This document shows, one piece after another, positions 1 through 12,300 of a DNA stretch of 64,000 bases. A program made the position numbers and the translations under genes. Numbering within the stretch: the first letter of the stretch is position 1; each line of letters starts with the position of its first letter. The notes beneath the pieces are model-generated. The model worked only from the letters and a program-made list of their open reading frames with translations. It was not told where the DNA came from and did not search any database. Source of the DNA: Ramazzottius varieornatus (lineage: Eukaryota > Tardigrada > Eutardigrada > Parachela > Ramazzottiidae); the NCBI GenBank assembly GCA_001949185.1, contig BDGG01000001.1, positions 2,373,324-2,437,323 on the forward strand, written 5' to 3'.

Positions 1-33
1 GCCGAACTCAAAGCCGCAGATGGTTCGAGCACT

Positions 34-1248
34 TCACACTGCTTGGTCCGTCGGAGCGAGAGTGAGCTCCCTAATGTTAACGTGAGGAGGAACCCCAACA
101 ATGTACAGCACCGCATCAGCAATATCTTGGGATGTCAGTGGTTGCACAGAATCTCTATACGCGTGGAACTGCTCCAGGTGCTTCTTCGTGTCCTCGTTTT
201 GCTGGTCGCTGGCGGCCTTCCTGACATCAGCAAATTCAGTGTCCACAATACCTGGGCTCAAGCTCTAACACAGGGAAGAACGAAAAGCTCTGTACTTCGC
301 GAAGTGCGAACCATGCGTTATAGATAACAACAATTCAAAACTTCTTTCGCGTCCGTACTTACGGTCACACGAATCTTGCTCTTCCGCTGCCTAAGCTCAG
401 AATTCAAGGCTTTGGTTAGAGCTGTAACCATGTGCTTCGTTCCCGTGTAAAAGTGCGAGACCGGCGACGATCCGACGCTATGTCCCGCAGTACTGGAAAG
501 CAAAGCTGTTCGTCGTTTCTCATATTTAAGACAACACGGACCGTTATTATTCCATTTTCTTCTTTCAATTAGCTACCTGTTCAGATTAATCACGTGTCCA
601 TCGTCAACTCCGGCGTTTCTCATCAGCCGAAGAGCCTCGCGAGTGCAGATGGACAGTGCCATAATGTTAACCTGTCTAACAAACAAACAGTTGACTAGCC
701 TGACCACAGTTAGCATTTTCCATTTCCGGTTCTTCGATGTTATAGTTTGAGATCATTTTCAAGACTATAGTCTTTCCCACACCTCGTATACTGATATGGT
801 ACCATAAATAGATCTTACGTCCAGCATCTGCTTCCACTTGTCTGTTCTTCCCGTAATCAGATCATCTGCGTGACCAAGACCAGCGTTATTCACCTGAGAA
901 ACCGCACATCTGATTAGTAGTTGTCCAAGCGATCTCCACTTCCGGTTTGATATACGGTATTACAGTGTATTACGCCGTTACCAAAATGTCTACATGCTTG
1001 AACTTCACTTCGATCTCCTCAAACATCGCCAAGATCTCTTCCTCTTTGTAAAAGTCACACTTCAGCGCCGTCATACTTCCAGCTCCGGACGTTCCCTTCA
1101 TTGATGCAGCCAACTGTTGGACCTTCTCGCTTCTTCGGGCGCATCCGATGACGTTCATCCCACTTCGGCACAGCGTCTGCGCAATGGCGTATCCGATGCC
1201 CGCGGAAGCTCCGGTGACCAAAACAGTGCGGCCTCTCCAACGCTCCAT
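34..1248 (-). CDS. DHRS11: DHRS11-like short-chain dehydrogenase/reductase
   Basis: A five-exon gene: complement of 34..264, 363..492, 577..671, 819..893 and 982..1248, all with GT-AG borders; the join is 265 codons plus a stop. The product is an NADP(H)-dependent SDR oxidoreductase, probably cytosolic. Seen: the N-terminal nucleotide-binding loop TGASAGIG (about residues 11-18), the VNNAG strand at the exon 1/2 junction, an NST-GH catalytic serine segment, and the Y-x-G-x-K active-site pattern in FYTGTKH. The SPGIVDTEF stretch after the active site is typical of the DHRS11 group, which acts on carbonyl and steroid substrates. Length fits the family (about 260 aa). The ATG at 1248 lies directly before the first Rossmann strand. 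Substrate is inferred, not seen. Confidence 0.9.
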
Positions 1249-2345
1249 GTTAGCGTGTTGTCCGATGTCGAGTCTATTGTAGAAGCAGCCAAGCGAGAAT
1301 GACGAGGCCCGCCAAGTCAGGGAAAGCCAGCCTAAGCTGGAAGATGACTTCCGGTGAGTCTATACGAGACTGGATTGGAACGGTAGATATATGACCGTAG
1401 ATATGATATGACATGACGTTATATATGATAAAACTTAGATCATACTGTTATATGTTTAGGGCGTTGTACGGGTGGGACCAGATCGACCAGATTTTGCTTC
1501 CTACACTCATGGTAACTTGAGCTCTGGAATATTTTCTACTTCAGTACAACACGACATGTCATTTCGATCCGGAAGTTACCCACTTTACCTACTCGGACAA
1601 AAATACTGTGTGTAATTTACGTCTGTTTTCCAGGTCGAGAGCTCGGTGGAAGAACTTTCGGTGTGAGTCAACAACTGCAGTATTCCATAAAACTGCTGGA
1701 GGAAATGTCAGATAGTTCCATGCTCTGGGATTGTGCACCAGTCAACATGAGCATGAAATACGCAGGAACCGCATAACAATTAGAAGGTCGAGCTTCGGAT
1801 CAAGCGGAAGTGCGTGGGACATGCTGCACAGCTTCAAGTCTTATCTCTCCATACCAGGCTGCGTTTCCCGGCGTAAGTACTTAACCGAACCACAGGTCCA
1901 CATGTAAGTACTGTAACACATGCTGTAACAATCGTACATGGGTCTACATTCCCTCTTTCATCCTCGTACTTGTTTGCTACAGGAAGATGGAGATCCTCAA
2001 CCGCCGGCGTAGCCATTTAATCTGCATGCCCGCTGGATAAAGGATAATCTTGGCCATAATGGAGACTCATCCCGCCGTGGAATATGTCTGTGCGTTAGAC
2101 GCGATTTTAACGCTGTCGAACAAGGGTTTTCTTTCCTAAATATAGAACCGATGTTCATGTTATCACGTCGATGTTATCTGCTCGACTACTTTCAGGATCC
2201 TAGGCAAACTCTCTCTCTGGATTTTACAGTTGGCTTCGAATTCATCTCCACATAATTCAGGCGAAGCCTGATGTGAGTTCGTTCTGTTTTCGGCATTTAT
2301 GCTGGTCGTGGAAACCGTGAAGTGAAGAGGCACTTTGCATTTGGG

Positions 2346-5300
2346 ATGGGCACTGGTGCTATTGTTGGTGCGGCTGTTGGATGCGGATGTGCATTGGCTT
2401 GTGTGCTGGTCTTCATCATTATTCGCCACCGGTCAAAGCGAAAACAGGTAAGTTAGAATATCTTTCGGTTTGCCGTACTTGTACACATATACCGCAACTG
2501 CGATGGTAACAGTCAGTATTACCGAACTGCGTCTTCCACTGTAATAGCCAGTTTTCAGTAGCAAGCTTGTATTAAGTTGCTTTTGGACTAATCGCTGTAA
2601 TATCCTACGTTCAGTAAGTTGAAATTTATAGGTTGTAGTTTTAGGAATTTAGAATACATAATGTGGTTTCCGCCCTTCGTCTAGATTATGCAACCTACGG
2701 CGCCCCATAGCTTTGATATTTGGATTCGATAAGAAATCAGATATTTAATTGATATTATTGATATTTTCCAGAATGAGAATGATGCGCGTCCACGAGTGGG
2801 CAGATCGCCCACGACGACCTCATCGTCAGCGTGGGGTGTCACAGGGCAAACCCTAGCCACATCCGTTTCGAAAACAGGTCTCCTGTTGCCTCGAGGTTCT
2901 CCCATTCAACCTGATGCTCCCAGTTTCAGCGGTGTCAGCTGCGAGTCGCCCTATCCCTGTCGTAAGTCCTGTTGATCTCTCTCATTATGTAGGTTAACCA
3001 TGAGGTCCACAACGTTGCATAATGTCACACCCTCTGGGATACCTCGTCAGCCCATCTGGGCTCCATTCAAACTGAAGTTAAAAACGAGCACTCATGTATT
3101 TTGGACCAGCTTGTGCGGCTAACTGTAACTGTTTCATATAAAGGAGGATCACCAGAACATTTTCTATCTGTGAGCTGGGCAAACAGAACGAAATAGATCG
3201 TTATCCTGGCGCAAATTTCCAGCCCGTCACGGTGAACTCGTGCGCCTCGTACGATAACTACATAGTGCCTTGCACATTTTGTTTGCCCAGTTCTCATCTG
3301 TTTACGATTGAGCACGTTGTGCTAGTATCTTCCATATCCAGCTAAAGTAAAGGATAAAATTCAAAATTAGTTCATCTGAATTTGCTGACAAAAGATCCTC
3401 GGTGTAATTAAGTGAAAGGAGATTCAGCCACACGCCTAATGAAGAAGGAATGAGATTCCGCCTTCCCTCCTTTTGTCGTGTGACGGAGACCCGACAAGTG
3501 TTGGGGAATAACAGAGTCTAGAGAGAGCTTAAAAGTAATCAATGGTCCTTACCGACGAGGGCTGCATCTAAATGTGGACGCCTTGTTAAAGTACTGACGC
3601 AGATAGTCGTCAACATCGGGAACACAACCCAATAAATCCTTTATTGTGCCGTGTGGAGGGGTAATCATATGGCTGCAGGTCAATATGGTGAGCTGGATCA
3701 ATGTAGGTTTCTGTGATCTATCCTTCTGCTTTACAAACACTCCTGAGTAATGCGCGTCAAATGAGTCGAATTAATGAGCGAGTGATTTTTCAAGATTGGA
3801 AACGTTATAGATTTCTTAATCACTAGTTGTTTTTTGGATCGAAAATCGTCGTGAGAGATCCATATGGCTTTTTTTGCCTGTTGCTTATCTTATCGTTCTG
3901 TTGTAGAGCGCTTGTTTCCCTTCGACTATGAGCGAAAGCTGTCAAGCTATTCCAGCTGCACCGGATATTCAGCATACTCCAGTGACACTTGCAAGACTAA
4001 CGATTCCTCAGCGAGCTCTCCGCAGATCCGAATATCCCTTCAGTATCGGCTGTACTACGACCTCGACAACGGGGACCTGATACTGCATGTCCTACAAGGT
4101 AAATGCAACACCATGAACAAACTATCCAAAGAGAAGGATACAAAATTTAGTAGAAAAAGGCCAAATTAAACTTCTGAACGCTTCGTGGTCACGTTTCCGT
4201 ATGAAGATCGGAGCATATGCGTGTAACTATAGTCGAGAGTGGTGAGCAGCTGCGTCTATCTCGTGAATAACATTTTTGTCTGTATTCGTAGCTCATTTTA
4301 CTCCAGTGTGGCAGGCTGGTATTGACGGGTTGACACAGTCGTCTCCCGAACGACAGAAACCTCTACCATATCGGGATACCTACGTAACCTTCACCCTGCG
4401 GGCACCGGGAAGAGAGCGACGCTGTGGACAAACCAAGATTTCCCATACGGACAATTCGCAAACCGTGAACTATGACGAAGTGTTCGCTTTACCGGTCAAC
4501 CATGAGGCCCTTTTGGTGAGCCAGACGCGCGTTTGTGAAGGTCATGCAGTCAATTTCATCTTTGACCTGGGTCCCCCTGCGGTGATTAGGTCGTTAAATA
4601 TGGACGCACGAGATAGGCAATTTGCATGGATTGAACATCACCTCCATGAAACCCATCGTACCACTAACGATCTTTGGTCTTTTCCCCCAGGAACAACGGC
4701 TTCATTTTGACATCTTTTGTTACAACAGCTATTCCAGACCACAGATACTGGGTAGTGCCGATACGTTGGTCGATACGGACGTCTTGGACGGTACCGAACG
4801 CTGGATTGACTTGGCGACCAAGTCGGCCTCACCGACTTCCGAGAACCTGAGAGAAATAAATGACGGATCAGCGCGCTCGGAAATCCTAATTTTTCTGAGC
4901 TTTCACATCGCACGAGAAGAGCTAACCGTCGACATTCTAAAGGCTAAAAATGTCACTGGGTTGTTTCCAGTGCGGTCCCAATCGGAAACAAGTACGTTAT
5001 ACCCTTTCTAAGCAGAATGGCTCCCCAACACGAAATTTGGCTAATTCCCTAGATCAGGAAATTGATGTCAGACAAATTTTTACCAGACTTTGATTTTCCA
5101 AAAAACTTTGCATATGAGCACAGAGTATTACTAAAATTGTGTTTCCTGTTTGAGAAGAATTTTTCTGAAAGAAACATAACGGTAATTTTGCGAACGCACG
5201 ATGATTAGATTTTATTCGGACTTTATCTCGATTTTCTTTGAAGGTACGGAAGTCTACGTCAAGACCTGCTTAATAATTAATGAGCAGAAGATCAAGAGGA

Positions 5301-5620
5301 GGACGAACGCTCAATATCTTCACCGGGCCACCAACGCGACAGCAGTATGGAACGAGTCATTATCGTATCCGGTGAAGTATGCACAACTGGAACAGTGCGT
5401 GTTGCTCCTGTACGTTGTGGAGCATCGCAAGGACACCCAACGAGAGAAGACGGTGGGAAAATGCGTGATAGGACCCTTCGGGGGTGCCAGTACCGACGGA
5501 TATTTGCAATGGCAACAACAAGGGAGTGCCTCGGTCATTAGAAGTAATGCCATGTGGCACACGGTAGTCCGTTACAGTACGGATAAAAAAGCACAGAAGG
5601 AAAAGTTAGATTCTGAATGA
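2346..5620 (+). CDS. synaptotagmin-like double-C2 transmembrane protein
   Basis: Proposed exons are 2346..2447, 2772..2961, 3907..4098, 4292..4515, 4691..4991 and 5244..5620; they join in frame to 461 codons plus a stop. The order is: a short N-terminus, one glycine/alanine-rich membrane helix followed by basic residues (RHRSKRKQ), a Ser/Thr-rich linker, C2A (starts near ISLQYRLYYD) and C2B (ends at MWHTV, like the WHxL end of synaptotagmins). This architecture belongs to vesicle or plasma-membrane trafficking proteins. In C2A loop 3, where calcium-binding family members carry paired aspartates, this protein reads DIFCYNSYS, and C2B loop 3 also lacks the pattern, so calcium-independent membrane or partner binding is likely. 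The start is the only in-frame ATG before the helix; an upstream exon cannot be excluded. Confidence 0.82.
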
Positions 5621-6968
5621 CCTTTTGCGGATGTAGATTTACTCTTCCTGTTAAGCCGCTAATTCATGTTTCTCTTTCGTTTTTGTTCTTTCTATCCTTA
5701 TAAGCCTATTAAGTTAGGTCGAAGCGCCTAGTATATTCATTCTTTCGGAGTACCAACTTGGCTTTTAAATTTCTTTCGGGAAATATACCGCTGTAGGAAG
5801 ATTAACTTGTGAATTAAGCGGTTAGTACTATGTAGATCTAAATGCTGAGTAAGCGTTTCTATACCTCCACCAGGAGATCCACTTAATGACGCAAGTGCCA
5901 CTCTTAGAATGTTGAGCAAGGTGCTTTTGAAATTGTTACCGGTAGACCATTGTTGGATCCTCATTGTCTGCCGCTGACTCGAGGAACCGCTGCATAAATT
6001 GTTGATTATTACAGGTCAGCCAGACTCTTACGTGGAAGCACAAATAGATTTATGTAAGCATTTCCGCCAGATCGGCCCTCCAACTCAAAAGGCTACACTA
6101 CCACACTCAAACTTGAGACGCCAACTCGCATATGTCATAATCTAATTACGGCTTCTGTCGGAATGCGAAACAAAAGTTAGCAAAACCGAAGAACCCTATC
6201 GAAACCCCGAAATCTAGAAGAAGAGCCATACCCATCAAAGTGAAAATCAGCGAAGCAATGTCCTTTGTCCGAAGTGGCGGAACACAGAAGGTACATGCTA
6301 GGCACCCGTGCGCCACCTGTCAACTCCGACCTTCACACGTGCGCAGCTCATGCGGGGCAGCATGTCAAGCGATTAGGCTGACCAACCTACAAAATAACAC
6401 GTTATGGTAAGTGGTACAAGACGGCTTCATTCGGGTTGTTCGTTTGCTCGTAGTAAGTCTTTGCCCGGCTTGGCCTGCCATCCACTTGGAAGAGCTAGTG
6501 TGTACACATTGGACAACCTCGATTACTGTATCTGGAGGCTCGATAGACAGACGCCACTTTGGCTAAGTCTTAATGGCGACACGCAGCTCAGTCTCGTAAT
6601 CAAAAGTTTCTTACGTTCCTACCTCTTGTTCTTACGGTACCTTGGTATAGTTAGTTGACGGAAAGCCCGCTTGGCAGTCTTACGCCAGTCATCGGAGCTG
6701 CTGGCAGCTGCATGCTCGAAGGTGAAAGTCCGAACGGATAACCTAACACTAAACTGTCTCCAAGTAATTATTTGGTGCCAGTTTGAGGCGCACCTTCATC
6801 CGTCAAAATCTTTTCTCTTTGGGTCGTAGGTTGTTTTCGGGAATTGTCCACCAGAATCCGATGTGTGATCAGGACCCGACGACCCCATCTCTCAACGGGA
6901 ACCGTCGTAGACGGCCTTGCCAGCTAAAGATCCCATAACCTCCGGATCCATCTATTCCAACCGTGGCG
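5621..6968. other. intergenic stretch without a supported gene
   Basis: Both strands have only short open frames (longest about 84 codons) with no recognisable motif or consistent exon series. It probably holds the 3' end of the synaptotagmin-like transcript and the promoter of the next gene. Confidence 0.5.
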
Positions 6969-7878
6969 ATGGCATCTTCTGTGGCTTCACCAAGACGCTC
7001 CACAGCCTGGTACGATCATCTACCCTTCACAACCGACCAATCTTTGACATTGGCGGACAAGGTTGTGTTCGTGATGGGACTTTTACAAAAGGATTCGAAG
7101 ATTTGTTGTTGTGGAGAATGCAAGCGGACGGGGGTGTGTAGATTGTCGGATTCACTTCGCGACAGCATCCTTCGCGAGTTCGACCGCTCCATCACCTGCG
7201 ATCGGCTGGAACGTCTAGGTACCTACGCACTGGACTTTGGAGACTTGAAGATCCAGAAAATGGGAGACAACTCGGTCTACGTTCGAACCGTGGTGAGCCA
7301 AAATTAAATCCTGTTTCTCGATCAATCAACGACTTCGATCAATCATTCACCACGCTGCGTTTTGTTAATTGGCTTTGCTGAGCTCCGTTCCGCTTATGTA
7401 TTGTTGTGTTCAGTTGATTGTTGTTCCGTGTTCGGCTTGATTGAATGCTCCGCATTTCGATCAAGACTTCCATTTCCTGCTTGGTTGTAGGTTCCTCCTT
7501 GGCTTCGTGCCACTTCCGCAAGTTAAATTTGTCTGTCCCGTACCACGTCATGAAATGGATAGTGTTACGCAGCGCGACATTCTTTCGGCTTGCGCGCACG
7601 TGTACGGCTATAGACCTTGAAACGCTGCGATAACGCGTACAATTAGGCTGGCAAGCGCCAAGTCGGTGGCTGACTAAATGGCTTTGTTTGATGGTTTGCA
7701 GATGGTGCGTGGAGAGCAGTACTCTGTGATATACAAGCTCATCCATGCCGATAAGACCATCCAGTCGCTGGATGTCGGCAGTCTTCCAGGAGCGTGCAGC
7801 TCAAACATGACTCGTCTCGCCGCCGTGGACCATCGGCAGCAGCAACGTCAGCTGGTTCGTCAGCAGTCCCACGAATGA
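6969..7878 (+). CDS. unrecognised two-exon protein with a cysteine cluster
   Basis: Two exons, 6969..7292 and 7702..7878, join in phase 0 at a GTG/gtgagc donor and a ttgcag acceptor to give 166 codons plus a stop. I do not recognise the family. Visible: a hydrophobic helix near residues 29-37 (KVVFVMGLL), directly followed by a cluster CCCGEC...C that could bind metal, a region rich in Asp/Arg/Leu, then beta-like segments (YALDFGDLKIQKM, SVYVRTVM, YSVIYKLIH) and a polar Gln/Arg tail. No signal peptide is evident. Splice consensus at both ends and a protein-like composition argue for a real gene, but no function is assigned. Confidence 0.5.
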
Positions 7879-9322
7879 CGATCTCGGCGTAAAGAGACCA
7901 AACCACCAAAATGCTCATAAGTTAAAAATGGCTACGGGTGCCATTTTCATTTTTTCAAATTTCTTGGTTCAGTTTTCCTTACGTTCAGTCCTTTTGTATC
8001 CAGCCGAATCAGCCACGTGGACCAAGTTTTCTGACGTACAAAAAATTATAATCCTTGTGCTCTCCTTTTGTGGACCTTAAAATACAAATATCTTTGTCGT
8101 ACCGCAGACTGGAAGCATCTGATATGCTTTATGGATGGTTGTTTCCTGGTACTTGTACGTGTACTCTGTTTACGTAGGCTTCTTCAGGGAGCTGTTGGTG
8201 AGAAGGAAGGAAAGAATTGAAAAGATCAAAATATCCTGGTCATAATGGAAGTTTCTGTCCAGAATAGTCTGATGGGGTCCTTAACTCGAACTGAATGAAA
8301 AAATTTCCTCAGTGCGGGACTGGCGGAAAGCGAGGCACAGATGCTCCGTAGCCCTTGTGGCCTTCGGTGAGTGCGCCCCGTCAGTTAGACCGGGAACACT
8401 TACAAATGTATGGCAGCATAGCTCTGCGGTCTGGGTATGCCGCCTTCCATCTTAGCCTCTAGGTAGACTGTTTCACTTCGGGACAAACCAGATTTGTGGA
8501 CTAGTTCAACAGGAAATTGGGGCAACGATCACGATACGGGTGCGGTCGTTCTTGTTTCATGCGGCGTGATGATTGATGCGTGTATGTACTTCCGAGTCGG
8601 GATTTCTTGGAAGTCTTGTGACTTCCATCGGGCGTGAGCTTGCCTCGAGGCGGATCTGGTTGTGAGGATGATAACGGGCGAGATCGCAAGATGGGATCCG
8701 GAGACGCCCATCTGCATACGTGAGGATGAAAGTACAGTAGTCCAGCAATGCAGCAACAGCCGAAAGCGGCGCACTTTGTTGTATTATTTGTCTCTAATAA
8801 TGCCCTCTTTTTTTCTGCAGACTATGGCGGTCCTGATCGTTCAACTACACAGTTTGAAGTGGTTGAAAATGACCTGGTTGAATTTAGCGGGAAGTGAAGG
8901 ACCTCGAAAGATAAAGACGCAGTAAAGCTTGGGAAATTGTGTGAAGTGATTTACGGCAAATAGGTTTCATGTGGCTTCCCTGCCTGATGTCCGCTTCCTC
9001 CCGACCAAACAAGTAAACCCGATTTTCTCAAGTACGTACTAAGCTCTCTTCCTCGCCGTTCAAGGCTTCTTTTCGATGTATCCGTCCACCACACTTTACT
9101 GCGTCTTTTTTCCACAGATGGGTTCGTTGTGCAATGTGCAATCTGGGACGCCGATAACCCACTGACATTGGGCTTTTATGAGCATCCAGCGCCAGTAATT
9201 TCCCTTGTTTCTTGTCCCTCCACCACAGCAATCGTTTTGTCGTTTAGCCGTTCTGCCGTTTATTGCCTTCAAGTATGCGTAATTGCCGACAGGAACAGAC
9301 TAACTTAGCTGCCACCAGAATA
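7879..9322. other. gene-poor stretch with one possible short exon
   Basis: No confident gene. One weak candidate on the plus strand is an exon ending near 8712 followed by 8821..8900, which after a ctgcag acceptor reads DYGGPDRSTTQFEVV and stops at an FSGK end. The upstream part is not resolved, so it is not called. Confidence 0.3.
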
Positions 9323-12300
9323 ATGGCGATGGAAAGGCTGCTGGGTCGACGTGCCATCTCGCAGACTATCCGGAATCAACTGATTGGTATGTGAGGGACG
9401 CAAGTTGATAAGACTCATGACTGGCTGGAATTTTCGAACTCTTTCCGGACGAGCTTATCAGTGTTTAAAAGTTGAGCACAATTTAGAGTCATTTTATACA
9501 GAGGACTAGTATCGGGGAATTTGAACGCAGCAGTGTGATGACAAGAGCAAGAAGGTCAACCTCATTGTGAGCTTTATCTTTCGCCGTCTGGACGTTCATC
9601 GATTACAGAGGAAACGAAACGAGTTCGCAAGACGATATTATGTCATCGTATCTGCAAATTTAATGGGCCGTACCGGAGTACCTCTTCTGTGGTTCCACCT
9701 GGAACTGTGAAGTCGACCAGCATTCTTCTTCGCTCGTGGTCAGTGTTGTCAACTCCTCCGCATCTTCAAAGCGAGTACCAGTCTAGGTCCTTCAGGATGA
9801 TTTTTCGGATCCTCCTCGGTAAGGTATTATTTGGAGCTAAAGCACGTTCTGAAAGATTGGTAATATTTTGCTTATCACATCCGAAATTCGAACGGATATT
9901 TATCCAAAATATGTATTGTAAAATGCGTTTTTACAGGGAGCTTCTTGGTGTTTGCGTTGTCGCTGGTCCATGCTGAAAGAGCTTTACCGCAAGGCATTCG
10001 AAGTCCCGCCAAGGTACAGTTTTTGCTCACAGTATTATGCATGTTTTGTATTAGGCCTGGATTTTGGTTATGCACTGTATGCTGACCGTGCGTAATTTTT
10101 GCCATAGAGAGAAGTAAGGGCAACAGCTCAGGACTTCTTTGATTATATTCACAAGGATTACCAGCCCAGAGCTGAGAAGCTGACTGCCGAAGATGTGGAA
10201 GCGTCTTGGAAATTCAACACCAACATCACTGCCCACAACGAACAGGAAATGGTATTTTCAAATGTCCAATTGTATTGAGTGGACTGTATGAAATATTGTC
10301 CAGTAAATTCCACAGTTATGTTCTACCATAGATCGCATCGTCAGAAAAAGTCGCAAAGTTCGACAAGGAAATAGCCACGTATATCCGTGCTAATTTCAAG
10401 GATGTGGATTTCAGCGCAAACGCCACCTTGAAACGTGTCCGAGATAAGTTGGTCCTGCTCGGGGATGCCAACTTGCCAGATGCTGAGTTCTCCGAACTTC
10501 AGACTGTCGAAGCCCGCATGAAGAACATCTACTCGACGGCAAAGGTCTGCAAGACGATTGGTGTCCATGCTGACGATGTTGAAGACAAGTGTCCCAAGGA
10601 GCACCAGTTGGAGCTGGAGCCTGGAATCACCCAGCTCATACAGAATTCGCGAGACGAACCTCTGCTCAAGCACCTGTGGAAGTCCTGGAGAGATGCCACC
10701 GGCAGGCACATGAAGCATGATTACGCCCGTTATGTCGTACTGAAGAACAAGGGCGCCCAAATGGACGGTGAGAACTCCTGCAGTACTTAGCTTGACAACT
10801 GTTATGAAGGCCATCGTCGATATTTTTACATTTGTTTTTTACATTTTTCCAGGGTATGCCGACAACGGTGCCGCGTGGCGATCCACCTACGTCGAACCAG
10901 ATCTCGAGTATCTGGACCAGAACTTCATCGATGAGGCCGAAGGCATTTGGCAGCAGCTGAAGCCTCTGTACGAACAGTTACATGCTTATGTGCGACATAG
11001 CCTTCAAACGCAGTATCCCACTGTGCGAGGACTCAGGAACCCCAAGGGTCCCATTCCGGCACATCTACTGGGCAACATGTAAGCATATTATACTTTTTTA
11101 CTCGGTTAAGATTTTGTTAGTGTTTGGAATACACACGTGTTTCATGGATCGTCCCTGTTTCATCAACCAGGTGGGCGCAACAGTGGTCCAACCTTCAGGA
11201 CTTCTCGCGGCCTCATCCTGACAAGCCATCTTTGGACGTCACACCAGCTATGGTGGAGAAAAACTACACAGCTAACGGGATGTTTCACATGTCGGACGAT
11301 TTCTTCGCTAGTCTCGGACTTATTCGGATGCCTGGAAAGTTCTGGGATCATTCCATGCTTTCCAAACCGGATCCGAAAGAGCGGCTGGTTGTCTGCCATG
11401 CTTCGGCATGGGACTTTTACAACCGAGAAGACTTCCGGTAGGTTCCTACAGCTAAAGACCCTTTGCGCGGTGTGTTAGTTGTGGTACGCTACCCAAATAT
11501 TCTTCTCTACAGTATCAAACAGTGCACGGACATCAGAATGAAGGACTTTATCACCGTTCACCAGTGAGTTTTCCGTATTTAGTTTCTTTGAATTGAAACG
11601 GCAGAACTGTCCAAACCAGACGTTTCTTCCCCAGTGAGATGGGACATGTGGAGTACTACCTGCAGGTAGGTGCGCCAGGATTTCATAGCTTTACCTTTGA
11701 ATCTGATTGCAAGTTCTTGCATTCGATATAGTACAAGGATCTGGAGATACCTTTCCGCCGAGGAGCAAACGATGGATTCCATGAAGCTGGTACGTCCCGG
11801 TCGTCTTCGGACCTTGGTTAGCGCAGTACAGAGACGACGCACGTTCTTTATGCTCCATATCAAATTCACAGTTGGAGATACACTGGCTTTGAGCGTACAA
11901 ACGCCCTCTCATTTGAAGTCGTTGGGTCTCTTGGCTGATAGTTTCAACATCAATGATTCTGGTGAGTTTCAAAGGCCTTTGCTCCCTCCGGATCTTCCGG
12001 AACAGTCGATTTACTGCTGTCTAGTAGCCGCACAAACCTTTAGTAAAACTGATATCTATTATAGACTTGGAGGAAAATTCTCTGTACTCTATGGCTTTGG
12101 AAAAGATTGCCTTTCTTCCATTCGGATATTTGATGGATAAGTATCGATACGACATTTTCAACGGGAAGATAAAACCAGAAAACTATAATTCCAAATGGTG
12201 GGAATACTTGTAAGTATGGTGCGCACATTAATCGACTGACATTGGCCAGAACGGCACCTCTTGATATTTCACCTGTGTTTTTGCAGAGCCGAGTATCAAG

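Noticed and set aside
8860-8925. Kinesin-like NLAGSE motif in a plus-strand frame
   Set aside because: The rest of a kinesin motor is absent around it, and a different frame of the same bases gives a better exon end; judged a chance match.
10341-10814. 157-codon minus-strand open frame
   Set aside because: It is the exact antisense of a large ACE exon; no independent motif or splice support.
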